A DNA stretch of 64,000 bases from NCBI RefSeq assembly GCF_000813145.1, contig NZ_BAZF01000016.1, positions 1 through 64,000 of the forward strand, written 5' to 3'. Within the stretch, counting starts at the first letter, position 1. Every line of letters starts with the position of its first letter. The notes below the pieces were generated by a model, which worked only from the letters and a program-made list of their open reading frames with translations, had not been told where the DNA came from and did no database searches. Origin of the DNA: Geobacter sp. OR-1. Lineage in GTDB: Bacteria > Desulfobacterota > Desulfuromonadia > Geobacterales > DSM-12255. Positions 47,763 through 57,374 of this stretch are shown piece after piece. A program made the translations under genes and the position numbers.

Positions 47763-48802
47763 TTACCGGCATGGAGAGGCTCGTGGCAGCAATCAATGGG
47801 GGAGTCTCGGACCGGATTCCGGTGTTCTGCAACCTGATCGACCAGGGAGCGAAGGAACTCGGCATGCCGCTTAAGGAGTATTACGCCGACGGCGCCCATG
47901 TCGCCGAAGCCCAACTCAGGATGCGGGAACGCTACGGCCACGACAACGTCTGGAGCCTTTTCTATGTCGGCAAGGAAGCCGAACTGCTGGGCTGCCGGAA
48001 GATCAGGTATGCAGAGGATGGCCCCCCCAATGTGGAGGATTATGTCATCAAGGTGTACGACGATATCGCCGTACTCCGGATCCCCACTGACCTGAATGCG
48101 CATCCGGCGTTCCGGGAGGAGCTGAAATGCCTGCAGATCCTGAAGCGGGAAGTGGGGGGCAAGTACCCGATCTGCGCCTACGTCACCTCCACCATGACCC
48201 TGCCGGCCCTCCTGATGGGGATGGACAAATGGCTGGAACTGCTCCTGTGCGGCCCGCCAGACCTGCGTGACGCGCTCCTGACCAAGTGCCACGAGTTCTT
48301 TGTCAAGGAGATGACCGCTTATCGCGATGCCGGCGCCGATGTGCTGGTCTACTCGAACCCGTTCGGCTCGACCGATACCGTTTCGATGAATTATTTCCAC
48401 GATCACTCCCTCCCCTGGATAGAAAGGGACATCAAGGCAGTCGGTACGGCGGGTATCGTCTATTACTGCGGCACGTCCCGCTTCAATCGGGTGATAGACT
48501 CAGTGCTGAAGAGGACCGGCATCGGCGTCTACTACCTGAGTCCTCTCGACGATCTCGTCGAAGGGAAAAAGATCATCGCCGGCCGGGGACTGACCTGCGG
48601 GGTGATCAACGATATGAAGCTGATCGACTGGACCCGGGAGGAGATCCGGGCCGAGGTTCGCCGGTTGATCGAGGCCGGCATGCCGGGCGGAAAATTCCTG
48701 TTCGGCACCGGGGTCATGCCGTACCAGATCCCGGAGGAAAATATCAGGACCATGCTCGAAGCAGCCTATGAATACGGCAGCTATGAAAAGCAGGGCTCAT
48801 GA
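47759..48802 (+). CDS. Uroporphyrinogen-decarboxylase-family methyltransferase (MtaA/CmuA-like)
   Basis: The 347-residue protein has the UroD TIM-barrel fold, with GVSDRIPVFCNLI near the start and DAGADVLVYSNPFGS in the middle. Family members next to corrinoid proteins move methyl groups between cobalamin and a thiol or other acceptor. The usual Zn ligands H-x-C...C appear altered: I see YYCGTSR and FLFGTGVMP, keeping only one cysteine. So the enzyme may be unusual or bind the acceptor without zinc. It overlaps genes on both sides. Confidence 0.85.
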   Translation: MITGMERLVAAINGGVSDRIPVFCNLIDQGAKELGMPLKEYYADGAHVAEAQLRMRERYGHDNVWSLFYVGKEAELLGCRKIRYAEDGPPNVEDYVIKVYDDIAVLRIPTDLNAHPAFREELKCLQILKREVGGKYPICAYVTSTMTLPALLMGMDKWLELLLCGPPDLRDALLTKCHEFFVKEMTAYRDAGADVLVYSNPFGSTDTVSMNYFHDHSLPWIERDIKAVGTAGIVYYCGTSRFNRVIDSVLKRTGIGVYYLSPLDDLVEGKKIIAGRGLTCGVINDMKLIDWTREEIRAEVRRLIEAGMPGGKFLFGTGVMPYQIPEENIRTMLEAAYEYGSYEKQGS

Positions 48803-49392
48803 CCGGCGACCGGCTGCTGCTCCTGGGGTGCGGTATCCTGAAAAAGGAGGTCGACTTCCTGATCGCCAGGAACAACTGGCCGATGGAGACACTCTTTCTC
48901 GACTCCGCCCTCCACGTCGACTTCGACAGCCTGGCCAAAGCGCTCACATCCTCCCTTGCCAGGCACCGGGAAGAGGATGTCATTGTTCTCTACGGCACCT
49001 GCCACCCCCTTATGGAGCAGATGCTGGCTAAAGCGGGCACCTTTAGAACCTGCGGGCAGAACTGCTGCGAGATGCTATTGGGTAATGATCTCTTCAGCAG
49101 TGAGCTTGCCAACGGCGCATACTTCCTTCTGGAAGATTGGGCTCGCCGCTGGGACCAGATCCTGACCAAGACATTCAACACGAAGAATCTGGAGCTGATC
49201 AGCGACATCTTTCAGGGTGACCGGAAATACCTTCTTGGGATCAGGACCCCCTGTTCCGGCGATTTCACAGCCGAGGCAGAGGCTGCAGGGCAAACGGTCG
49301 GGATGCCGCTCCATTGGCTGGACGTTTCCCTCGACCACCTGGAGTCGGTCCTCCTCGAAGCGATTACCCGCAAACAAGGCGAGGCCAGATGA
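48799..49392 (+). CDS. DUF1638 protein of corrinoid methyltransferase clusters
   Basis: The 197-residue soluble protein has LLLLGCGILKKEV near the start, VLYGTCHPLMEQML in the middle and TCGQNCCEMLLG, matching DUF1638. Families of this type often accompany corrinoid and UroD-like proteins; the exact role is not established. Conserved cysteines could form a metal site. Both ends overlap neighbours (ATGA), so it is tightly co-translated with the methyltransferase and the kinase. Confidence 0.82.
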   Translation: MTGDRLLLLGCGILKKEVDFLIARNNWPMETLFLDSALHVDFDSLAKALTSSLARHREEDVIVLYGTCHPLMEQMLAKAGTFRTCGQNCCEMLLGNDLFSSELANGAYFLLEDWARRWDQILTKTFNTKNLELISDIFQGDRKYLLGIRTPCSGDFTAEAEAAGQTVGMPLHWLDVSLDHLESVLLEAITRKQGEAR

Positions 49393-51770
49393 CTGATATG
49401 ATCACGATATCCAGGGAAGAACTGGAGCACTTGAAGGAGCGCGCCGCCAAAAGCTCCATGGACAAGTCGTACCTCCAGCTGGTGATCCGGCTTATGAACA
49501 GGGTGAGCGCCGTTTCGGGGCTGGAGGATACGGTCGACTGCATGCTGCGCAACATCCTGGATGTCATTGGCGGTGCCAACATTATCCTATACTACTTCAT
49601 AGACAGTGACATCTTCTCTGCCGATGCCTACGGCAAGAGGTTGCGGCTCGACACCATCGACGACGACCTGGTGCAACGGGTCATTGTTACAAAAGAACCG
49701 GTTGAGGCCGAGCATCCTTTCAGCGATACCATGATGCAAACCCCGGAATTCACCAAGGCCTACACCTGGGTCTATCCGCTCCTGGTCGGCCCCGATCTCG
49801 TAGGTGTCTTCAAAATGGAGAGCCTCCATATCGGTGTCCGCGATCTGTATCAATACCTGCCGACATTCTTCAGCTTCGTCGCATTGGTCCTGAAGAATGA
49901 GATCCTGGGCGAATCAAGACTCAAACAGGCCTATGATCAATTGAGCGAAATCAATGAAGAGCTGGAACTGGAAGTGGCTGAGCGCGAATTGATCGAAAAT
50001 GAGCTACGCACAGCCAGAGACGAACTGGAAGATAAGGTTGCCAAGCGGACCTTTGAACTGAGAGAAGCGAATGAGCATCTTCAGCTGGAGCTTGACGAGC
50101 GCATAAAGGCGCAGGAGGCGCTGCGCAGGTATTCGGAAGAGGTGGAAGATCTGTATAACCGTGCTCCGTGCGGTTATCACTCCCTGGACATGTCCGGCAA
50201 TTTTGTCCGGATCAATGATACGGAGCTGGAGTGGCTCGGTTACAAAAGGGAAGAAATCGTCGGCGTCAAGAACTTTAATGACCTGCTCAGCGAGAAAAGC
50301 CGGGAGGGATTCCGGGAAAACTTCCCTATCTTCAAAGCCCAGGGGTGGATCAAGGACCTTGAGTTCGAGATGGTTCGTAAAGACGGGTCAACCTTTCCGG
50401 TTCTCGTGAGCGCCACTGCAATCAAGGATAAAAACGGCATCCCGGTTATCAGCCGTTCGACCATGTTCGACGTCACCGACCGGCAGAAGATATCCGCATC
50501 GGAACATTTGCTGAGCGCCATCGTGGAATCGTCTGATGATGCGATCATGAGCAAGGATATGGATGAGATAATCCTCTCCTGGAACAGGGGGGCGGAACGT
50601 ATCTACGGTTATGCGGCTGAGGAAATCATCGGGTGCAGCATAATGCTGCTGGTACCACCGGACCGGATTAAGGAAATTGATGATATCATGACCGCCCTGA
50701 AGCACGGGGAGCGAATCGAGCATTTTACGACAGAGAGGCTCCGTAAAAACGGGGAAAGGATTTTCGTATCACTTACTGTTTCACCGATCAGGGACTCGGC
50801 AGGTGACGTTGTCTCGGCTTCGATCATCTCACGCAATATTTCGGAACAGGTCCGGCTTGCAAATGAACTGCAAACGCAGCGCACCAACCAGGAAGAATTG
50901 ATCCGGAAACGTACCGAAGAACTGCTGGAGCGGAGCAGCGAGCTTCAGGACAACCAGCAGGCGTTGATGAATATTGTGGATGATCTCAACCAGAAAACCG
51001 ACGAACTTGAACAGGCCAACGCCAAGCTTATGGAACTCGACCGGCTGAAATCGATGTTTATCGCCTCGATGAGCCATGAATTGCGGACACCGCTCAACTC
51101 GATCATCGGCTTTTCCAGCATCCTCTGCGACGAATGGCTCGGCCCGGTGAATCAGGAACAGAAGGAGAATCTTGCCATCATCCTCCGTTCCGGCAAACAT
51201 CTCCTGACCCTGATCAACGATGTCATCGATGTCTCCAAGATCGAGGCCGGCAAGATCGAGGTCAAGAACGAAGAGTTCGACCTGTTCGATCTGATGACCG
51301 AGGGAATCCAGTACCTGGAGAAAGATATCAAGGAGAAACAGCTTGAACTGCAGACACATCTGCGGCATCTCCTTATCTACTCGGACCGCCGCCGGCTGCT
51401 GCAGTGTTTCATCAACCTGCTTTCCAATGCGCTCAAGTTTACGGAATACGGGAGCATTGCCGTTGAAGTTGCTTCCGAGTGCGGGGATACCGGAGAGGGA
51501 ACCGGACAGGTCATGATTTCCGTCCGCGACACCGGCATCGGGATCGTTCCGGAAGACATCCCGCGGCTGTTTCAACCCTTTGTCCGCCTCGACTCACCGA
51601 TGAAGGCAACCGTGCCGGGAACCGGGCTCGGGCTGTATCTTACCCGGAAGTTGGTTGGCGAAGTCCTGAACGGTGATATACTTTGCGCAAGCGAGATTGG
51701 CAAGGGAAGCACCTTTACCATAAGCATTCCGGAGAGAATCGATGCAAAAGGTACTGGTAATAGAAGATAA
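49389..51770 (+). CDS. Soluble GAF-PAS-PAS histidine kinase coupled to the methyl-transfer genes
   Basis: The 793-residue protein starts with a GAF-like domain (about 20-170). A long coiled coil (175-260) and two PAS domains (about 265-390, 395-515) follow. A second coiled coil leads to SMSHELRTPLNSIIGFS and an HATPase with SVRDTGIGIVPEDI. There is no membrane segment or receiver. ATG 49389 overlaps the DUF1638 stop. As the first complete kinase after seven transmitter-less sensors, it is a candidate partner for them. Confidence 0.9.
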   Translation: MTDMITISREELEHLKERAAKSSMDKSYLQLVIRLMNRVSAVSGLEDTVDCMLRNILDVIGGANIILYYFIDSDIFSADAYGKRLRLDTIDDDLVQRVIVTKEPVEAEHPFSDTMMQTPEFTKAYTWVYPLLVGPDLVGVFKMESLHIGVRDLYQYLPTFFSFVALVLKNEILGESRLKQAYDQLSEINEELELEVAERELIENELRTARDELEDKVAKRTFELREANEHLQLELDERIKAQEALRRYSEEVEDLYNRAPCGYHSLDMSGNFVRINDTELEWLGYKREEIVGVKNFNDLLSEKSREGFRENFPIFKAQGWIKDLEFEMVRKDGSTFPVLVSATAIKDKNGIPVISRSTMFDVTDRQKISASEHLLSAIVESSDDAIMSKDMDEIILSWNRGAERIYGYAAEEIIGCSIMLLVPPDRIKEIDDIMTALKHGERIEHFTTERLRKNGERIFVSLTVSPIRDSAGDVVSASIISRNISEQVRLANELQTQRTNQEELIRKRTEELLERSSELQDNQQALMNIVDDLNQKTDELEQANAKLMELDRLKSMFIASMSHELRTPLNSIIGFSSILCDEWLGPVNQEQKENLAIILRSGKHLLTLINDVIDVSKIEAGKIEVKNEEFDLFDLMTEGIQYLEKDIKEKQLELQTHLRHLLIYSDRRRLLQCFINLLSNALKFTEYGSIAVEVASECGDTGEGTGQVMISVRDTGIGIVPEDIPRLFQPFVRLDSPMKATVPGTGLGLYLTRKLVGEVLNGDILCASEIGKGSTFTISIPERIDAKGTGNRR

Positions 51771-52143
51771 TAAGGATAACCTCCGCCTTATCACCTATGC
51801 GCTGGAGCGGCACGGATTCGAGGTAATAGCCGCGGATACCGGCATGAAAGGGGTCGAACTGGCGGTCAGCACCCACCCCTATTTCATCATCATGGACATC
51901 AACCTCCCGGACATCGACGGCTACGAAGCTACCAGACGGATCCGCGGGAGCAAGGCCAATGGCGACATACCGATAATAGCCATCACATCGTACGCAATGT
52001 CGGGCGACAGTGACCGGATCATCGCCGCAGGCTGCAACGGCTATTTCGAGAAACCTATTGATCCTCTGACCATCACCGACAAGATTCTGGAATTGCTCGA
52101 CCAGATCAAGGGATATCCCGGTACTAAGAAGGAGCAGCCATGA
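51742..52143 (+). CDS. Single-domain response regulator (DivK/CheY-like)
   Basis: The 133-residue receiver has VLVIEDNKDNLRLI, the phosphoacceptor in FIIMDINLPDIDG, and the conserved Lys in NGYFEKPIDPLT. It overlaps the upstream kinase by 29 bases and the downstream hybrid kinase by four. It probably shuttles phosphate between these two kinases. No output domain. Confidence 0.92.
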   Translation: MQKVLVIEDNKDNLRLITYALERHGFEVIAADTGMKGVELAVSTHPYFIIMDINLPDIDGYEATRRIRGSKANGDIPIIAITSYAMSGDSDRIIAAGCNGYFEKPIDPLTITDKILELLDQIKGYPGTKKEQP

Positions 52144-54287
52144 ATGTTCTCATCGTGGAGGACATCCCAAATGCGCGCAAACTGCTGCGGATCACCTTCG
52201 AGCATTACGGCTGCGCGGTCATAGAGGCGCAGGACGGCGTGGAAGGGCTTGAACAGGCGACGAAACACCTTCCCGACATCATAGTGTCCGACGCCCTCAT
52301 GCCGCGCATGGACGGCTTCCAGCTCCTGCGCGCTCTGAAGGCCGAGCCACGGCTCAAGGCAATTCCGTTCATATTTTATTCATCGACCTATACCGGCGAA
52401 AAAGAGGCCGAACTGGCGTTTTCACTCGGCGCCGATGCCTTTGTCGCCAAACCTGCCGAACCCCAGGCCGTATGGGAAATAACCTGCACAGTCATGAAAA
52501 AATGGCGAGCGCGGCAAGAGGAGCCGGCTGCCTTTGCCGTCATCAACGAAAGCGACGAGCAGTATCTGCGCGAGTACAGCCGGATCGTCGCGACCAAGCT
52601 GGAAGAAAAGGTCCATGAACTCGAAACCGCCCTGACGCTTCGTCAGCAGGCAGAGGATGAACTCCGCCATCTCAATGCGGAGCTGACCAGGGAGATCGGG
52701 GAGCGCAAGCAGGCTGAAAATGCCCTTAAAGAGCAGGAACAGGAACTGGCGACGATCTTCGAGAACGCGCCTTTCGTCATGCTGTTGCTTGACGAAGAGC
52801 GTAAAGTGCGCCGGGTCAACGCCCTGGCATGTTCATTGACCTCATCTGAAGTTCACGAGATGGTTGCCCGTAAGAGCGGTGAAGCACTGCGCTGCGTTCG
52901 TGCCCTTGATTCAGCCGAAGGGTGCGGATTTGGCTCAATTTGCCAGGGTTGCATCATCCGGCAGACCATTATGGACACTTTCAAGACCGGCCAGAGCCAC
53001 CATCAGGTGGAAACTACCATGCCGCTCCTTATCTCTGGAAAAGAAACCCCCAAGACATTCCTCTTTTCAACGACAAAAGTCACTGTCTCTCATCAGGCAA
53101 TGGTTCTTCTCAGTCTTCAGGACGTCAGCGAGTACAAGAAGCTGGAAGCCCAGCTGCTGCACGCGCAAAAGATGGAATCGATCGGCACCCTGGCCGGCGG
53201 CATTGCCCATGACTTCAACAATATTCTGACCGCAGTCATAGGTTACGGGGATATTGCCCTCATGAACATGGGGCCGGAAGATCCGCAACGGCAGAATATC
53301 GAATTCATGCTGGCTGCGTCGCACAAGGCGGCGTCGCTGGCGAAGGACCTCCTCCTGTTCAGCCGGAAGCAGATCAGCGTCAAGAAGAATGTGGATCTGA
53401 ATGAGATGGTACGGTCGATGGATAAGTTCCTGCAAAGGATCATCGGCGAAGATATCGACTGTTCCATCTCCCTGGATAACGAGGCGTTGCCGGTATTTGC
53501 CGATGAACACCAGCTGGAGCAGGTACTCATGAATCTTGCCGCCAACGCGCGCGATGCAATGCCCAATGGCGGCACATTATCGATTGCCACCGAAAGGATC
53601 AGGCCTGACGAGAGCCCTGCAGGGGTTGAACCCGGCGATGCGAAAGCGGTTTTGGTCGTTACGGATACCGGTATGGGGATGGACGAAGAAACTTGCATGC
53701 AAATCTTCGATCCGTTTTTTACGACCAAGGAGGTCGGCAAAGGCACAGGTCTCGGGTTGTCGGTTGTCTACGGCATCATCAAGCAACATGACGGCCATGT
53801 CACGGTCAGCAGCATACCCGGCCAGGGCACGACATTCCGGGTATATCTCCCTTTGACATCACAGCCGGCGAACAAACAGAATGCCGATCTGACCAACAAT
53901 AAGCCGATTCGAGGGACAGAGACGATCCTTTTGGCAGAGGATGACGAAACTGTGCGCAACATGGCGCTGTCGGTCCTGCGTAATTTCGGTTATGAGGTCA
54001 TCGTTAGCGTTGACGGCGAAGATGCGGTGCAGAAATACCTGGAGCACAAGGGGAAAATTCAGCTCCTGCTTTTTGATATGATCATGCCCAAAAAGAGCGG
54101 GAAAGAGGCCTATGACGAGATCATAGCGCATGAACCGGGGATAAAGGTCATCTTTACCAGCGGTTACGCAACCGATACCGTACAGCGGAAAGCCCAGGTC
54201 GGCGATAACGGCATGATGATCTCCAAACCGTACCTGCCGACCAACCTGCTGACAACCGTACGTTACTTGCTGAACAAACGGGCGTAG
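52140..54287 (+). CDS. REC-PAS(Cys cluster)-HisKA-HATPase-REC hybrid kinase
   Basis: The 715-residue protein has an N-terminal receiver ([24 protein letters not shown]) and a coiled coil. A PAS-like domain (about 205-325) carries C-x9-C-x5-C-x2-C ([17 protein letters not shown]). The kinase core has [17 protein letters not shown], and a C-terminal receiver has [12 protein letters not shown]. The cysteine spacing equals that of the kinase at 20318. It ends the plus-strand cluster. Confidence 0.9.
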   Translation: MNVLIVEDIPNARKLLRITFEHYGCAVIEAQDGVEGLEQATKHLPDIIVSDALMPRMDGFQLLRALKAEPRLKAIPFIFYSSTYTGEKEAELAFSLGADAFVAKPAEPQAVWEITCTVMKKWRARQEEPAAFAVINESDEQYLREYSRIVATKLEEKVHELETALTLRQQAEDELRHLNAELTREIGERKQAENALKEQEQELATIFENAPFVMLLLDEERKVRRVNALACSLTSSEVHEMVARKSGEALRCVRALDSAEGCGFGSICQGCIIRQTIMDTFKTGQSHHQVETTMPLLISGKETPKTFLFSTTKVTVSHQAMVLLSLQDVSEYKKLEAQLLHAQKMESIGTLAGGIAHDFNNILTAVIGYGDIALMNMGPEDPQRQNIEFMLAASHKAASLAKDLLLFSRKQISVKKNVDLNEMVRSMDKFLQRIIGEDIDCSISLDNEALPVFADEHQLEQVLMNLAANARDAMPNGGTLSIATERIRPDESPAGVEPGDAKAVLVVTDTGMGMDEETCMQIFDPFFTTKEVGKGTGLGLSVVYGIIKQHDGHVTVSSIPGQGTTFRVYLPLTSQPANKQNADLTNNKPIRGTETILLAEDDETVRNMALSVLRNFGYEVIVSVDGEDAVQKYLEHKGKIQLLLFDMIMPKKSGKEAYDEIIAHEPGIKVIFTSGYATDTVQRKAQVGDNGMMISKPYLPTNLLTTVRYLLNKRA

Positions 54288-54300
54288 GATATCTTACTGT

Positions 54301-55734
54301 TCACTCGAAGCAACCCCCAGCCATCCCTCCCAGGGTCTTCACTGCCCGTTCGATCTCCTCCGACCAGAAAGCCGCATTCAAGCGGAAGCAGTTGCCGTAT
54401 TTCTCCCCGAGCGTGAAGATCCGACCCGGTGCGATCCCGATCCCTTCGGCCAATGCCATCTCGTACAGCTTGAGCGCATCGAACCGGTCCGGCAGCTCGA
54501 CCCAGAGCACAAAGCCACCTTCGGGGCGGCTCACCCGGGTTCCGGCCGGGAAATACCGGCCAACACTGTCACGGAGCTGGGTGACCTGGCGGGCATAGAC
54601 CCTGCGGATCGTGCGGAGATGGTGGTCATAGCCGCCGTTGGCCAGGAACTCCGCTACTGCCATCTGGGTCGGGGTTGCCGTGGCGATATTGAAGAGGGTC
54701 TTGAGCTGCTTGATCTTCTGGTAATACCTCCCCGGCGCGATCCAGCCGACCCGATAACCCGGGGCAACAGTCTTGGAAAACGACGAACAATGAAGCACCA
54801 TCCCCTTTTCATCGTAGCTCTTCAGCGCCGTCGGGCGAACAGCGCCGAATGACAGCTCACCGTAGACATCGTCCTCGATCAGCGGTATGTCATGCCGGCT
54901 GAGAAGCCTGACCAGTTCGCGCTTCTTTTCATCAGGCATCAGGCTGCCGAGCGGGTTGTTGAAATTTCCGATGCAGATGCAGGCAGAGATCGGGGTCTGC
55001 CTGATGGCATAGGTCAGCACTTCCAGGCTCATCCCCTCCTTGGGGGTGGAAGGGATTTCCAGCACCTTGAGCCCCAGCCACTGGATGAAGTTGAGAAAGG
55101 TGTAGTAGACCGGGGAGCCGATGGCAACCGTGTCACCGGGGCGGCAGATGGCCTGGAGCGCCAGCGTCATCGCCTCGATGCACCCAGAGGTGATCACGAT
55201 CTCGTCAGGAGAGAGGGGGCAGCCCGAAGAAATCGACCTTTTGGCTATCTGGGCCCGGAGACGCTTGATCCCCTTGGCCGGCGCATAAGAGATGGACTGC
55301 AACGGCTGGCGGCGCGACTCGGAGGCGATCATCCGGGAGAGTTTCAGAGCCGGAAGCAGGTCCGAATTGGGGATGGAGCCGCCAAGCGGCACCAGGGATA
55401 TATTGGAGACGTTACGCATCACCTGCAGCGAGACCTCATCGAGAATCACCGGGCTCGGCGCAACCCCCTCCCCCTCTTCCCGCTTGGCCGGGCGATCTTC
55501 CGGTTCAAGGATCGTTGACCGCACATAAAAGCCCGATTGCGGCCGCGCCTCGATCATCCCCCGGTTTTCCAGCAGCGCGTACGCCTCCATGACCGTATTG
55601 GCGCTGACCCGCATCTGACCGCTCAACTCCCGGATCGAAGGAATCCGGTCGCCGGGACGGTACGTACCGCTGTCGATCATACCGCCGATCCGGTCGGCAA
55701 CCTCTTCGTACAACACTTTCCTGCCAGCCGTCAT
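54301..55734 (-). CDS. MocR-type GntR/aminotransferase-fusion transcription regulator
   Basis: The 477-residue protein has an N-terminal GntR winged helix (DRIPSIRELSGQMRVSANTV). A fold-type-I PLP aminotransferase domain follows, with the PLP lysine in SSFSKTVAPGYRVGW and NFNNPLGSLMPDEKK. MocR regulators sense PLP or amino-acid derivatives. ATG 55734 is preceded by GGGGTGGG; the longer reading adds 33 unrelated residues. It is divergent from the AhpD-like gene at 55932, its likely target. Confidence 0.9.
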   Translation of the reverse strand: MTAGRKVLYEEVADRIGGMIDSGTYRPGDRIPSIRELSGQMRVSANTVMEAYALLENRGMIEARPQSGFYVRSTILEPEDRPAKREEGEGVAPSPVILDEVSLQVMRNVSNISLVPLGGSIPNSDLLPALKLSRMIASESRRQPLQSISYAPAKGIKRLRAQIAKRSISSGCPLSPDEIVITSGCIEAMTLALQAICRPGDTVAIGSPVYYTFLNFIQWLGLKVLEIPSTPKEGMSLEVLTYAIRQTPISACICIGNFNNPLGSLMPDEKKRELVRLLSRHDIPLIEDDVYGELSFGAVRPTALKSYDEKGMVLHCSSFSKTVAPGYRVGWIAPGRYYQKIKQLKTLFNIATATPTQMAVAEFLANGGYDHHLRTIRRVYARQVTQLRDSVGRYFPAGTRVSRPEGGFVLWVELPDRFDALKLYEMALAEGIGIAPGRIFTLGEKYGNCFRLNAAFWSEEIERAVKTLGGMAGGCFE

Positions 55735-55811
55735 ACCCACCCCACTCTCCCTTTCTCTGCATGATACCCAATTACGAAATTCAATACAGATACAATTGGG
55801 AGCAATTATAC

Positions 55812-55845
55812 CGGTAACAGTTGCCATTTCCACTATCTGTTACCG
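55812..55845. promoter_or_regulatory. Inverted repeat, probable operator of the MocR-type regulator
   Basis: CGGTAACAG (55812-55820) and CTGTTACCG (55837-55845) are perfect 9-base inverted arms with a 16-base spacer, in the divergent promoter region. Spacing suits a dimeric winged-helix regulator. Confidence 0.6.
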
Positions 55846-55931
55846 TAACAAATCAGATCTGCTGTGTCTGGCGCTTTTAGCGGAATTGTCGCAATATCGA
55901 CCTATCAAAACCACACAAGGAGGAGCGTATC

Positions 55932-56192
55932 ATGGGAATGTCTGACAAGATCAAGGAACTGGTTGCCATCGGGGCGTCGTTCACCGTCAACTGCCAGCCC
56001 TGCCTGCAGTACCACGCGGAAAAGGCCGCCGAATACGGTGCCGCACCGGAAGAGATCGCCAGCGCCATTGAAATCGGCAGATGCGTGCGGAAAGGCGCCG
56101 GAGCCAAGATGGACAAGTTTTCTGCTCCCTTCAGCGCAACGGCGGAAACCGGGACCGGGAGAACACAGGAGGCCGGCTGCTGCATGAGATGA
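55932..56192 (+). CDS. AhpD/carboxymuconolactone-decarboxylase-family protein
   Basis: The 86-residue protein has the peroxidase-type motif C-x2-C-x3-H (NCQPCLQYHAEKAAEYG) and then APEEIASAIEIG, typical of small AhpD-like proteins. A second Cys pair lies at the C-terminus (GCCMR). GGAGGAG precedes the start. The regulator divergently encoded at 54301 may control it. Likely a thiol redox enzyme; substrate unknown. Confidence 0.85.
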   Translation: MGMSDKIKELVAIGASFTVNCQPCLQYHAEKAAEYGAAPEEIASAIEIGRCVRKGAGAKMDKFSAPFSATAETGTGRTQEAGCCMR

Positions 56193-56212
56193 GGCTTCCT
56201 AAGGAGGGGATC

Positions 56213-56965
56213 ATGCCAAGAATTGCTGCTGCCACTACTACCGATTATGAACCGCTTTATCAAGAGCTGTCCGGCCTGCCGGGCTGCGCCACTGCCCAAG
56301 ATGCGGCGCAGATGCTTGTTGACGCACTGTTCAACCGTTTCAGCGAATCGCTGGTGCTGCTCCGGCTGTTCGTCACCATGCGCTACGACCGGCTCATGGA
56401 GCCGGACCGGCTGTTCGTGAATGCCCGTGGCCGGGACAGCGGTACATCGCACCTCATTCATGACGCAACGCCGATCTTCACCCTGTTGGCCTCAAGGGGA
56501 ACCAGACCGGAATGGAACGACCGCACGAGATCGGAGCATTTCCGCTGTATCCCGCTGCCGTCCGCGGCATTCGTATCATCCCTCTCCATGCTCTCGCGGC
56601 AGTTTGCATCCGTTGGGCTCGATACAAGCTGTTTCGACGACTGGGGACAAACGGTCGTGGTAACCGGCTGCGCGGACAGGTTTCGCGGGGTCCTGCACAT
56701 CCGCGACTCGGCAGCGGACACCGACGGCCAGGGGCGGAAGATCGTCCCCAGGCAGCAGTTCGTGGCAGAGCACAGGGTGAAGAGCTCGTTCGGCTTCGGC
56801 AGCGGCTACCCCAATCACCCGACCCTGGTGACGCTGTTCGCCTTCACCAGCGAAGAGCTGGGCGAACAGGCCATGGCGCCGGTCCCCGGACTGCTCGAAG
56901 CGTTTATCGCTGCAACCGGCCCGCTGGTCGGGGCCGGGCGATATTTTAAACAACCGGCTCAATAA
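56213..56965 (+). CDS. Hypothetical protein, conserved-looking soluble domain
   Basis: The 250-residue protein starts at ATG 56213 behind AAGGAGGGG, 20 bases after the AhpD-like gene, and ends before a GC-rich hairpin. It has no membrane span. Features are FNRFSESLVLLRLFVTMRY and a C-terminal GSGYPNHPTLVTLFAFT. I do not recognise the family. Co-transcription with the AhpD-like protein is probable. Confidence 0.65.
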   Translation: MPRIAAATTTDYEPLYQELSGLPGCATAQDAAQMLVDALFNRFSESLVLLRLFVTMRYDRLMEPDRLFVNARGRDSGTSHLIHDATPIFTLLASRGTRPEWNDRTRSEHFRCIPLPSAAFVSSLSMLSRQFASVGLDTSCFDDWGQTVVVTGCADRFRGVLHIRDSAADTDGQGRKIVPRQQFVAEHRVKSSFGFGSGYPNHPTLVTLFAFTSEELGEQAMAPVPGLLEAFIAATGPLVGAGRYFKQPAQ

Positions 56966-56970
56966 TATAA

Positions 56971-56995
56971 GGGGCTCCCGGCCTGTGGGAGCCCC
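56971..56995 (+). terminator. GC-rich hairpin after the 56213 gene
   Basis: GGGGCTCCC pairs with GGGAGCCCC around a short loop, six bases after the stop codon. It has no T tract, so it may act as a 3' stabiliser or a weak terminator. Confidence 0.5.
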
Positions 56996-57244
56996 GAATC
57001 GTTCATGAAACTGTCGTCAGCCGATCCAGCTCAGTGCCGCATTGCCGATTCCCCCCTCCCTCCTGTGTCAAATTGAGAAGCAGTGCCGCTTCCCTGCACC
57101 CCAATTCATAACAGATCGACACCATTCGACAATTCCGCGATAGACCATTTATTTTGCCGCGGTTCGGGCTACGCACTCCGTATTTCCCAGAAAGATATGA
57201 GGAGTTACTACGAAACAACGACGTGACCCAAGTTCTCTTCCCCC

Positions 57245-57273
57245 TTGACAGATCGCCATCGCCGCACTATTGT
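57245..57273 (+). promoter_or_regulatory. Sigma-70-type promoter of a possible small RNA
   Basis: TTGACA, a 17-base spacer, then TATTGT. It is followed about 60 bases later by a strong intrinsic terminator with no ORF between. Confidence 0.5.
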
Positions 57274-57279
57274 GAGCGC

Positions 57280-57374
57280 ATGTTTATGTAATGGAGCCAA
57301 TGATGGCATGGGAAGGGAACGATTCTACAGCAAGAAAGCCGCACGCCGGGTAACCCGGCGGAGCGGCTTTTTTT
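57280..57374 (+). ncRNA. Candidate ~95-nt small RNA (inferred)
   Basis: The unit is defined only by the promoter at 57245 and the terminator at 57335. It has no translatable ORF with a ribosome binding site. I find no match to a known RNA family. Confidence 0.3.
57335..57374 (+). terminator. Strong intrinsic terminator
   Basis: AAAGCCGC pairs with GCGGCTTT, enclosing an inner GCCGGG-TAA-CCCGGC hairpin, followed by a run of seven T (57368-57374). Confidence 0.85.

Noticed and set aside
57003-57218. 71-codon ORF on the minus strand
   Set aside because: It has no ribosome binding site and no recognisable fold, and lies among structured or repeat-like sequence.
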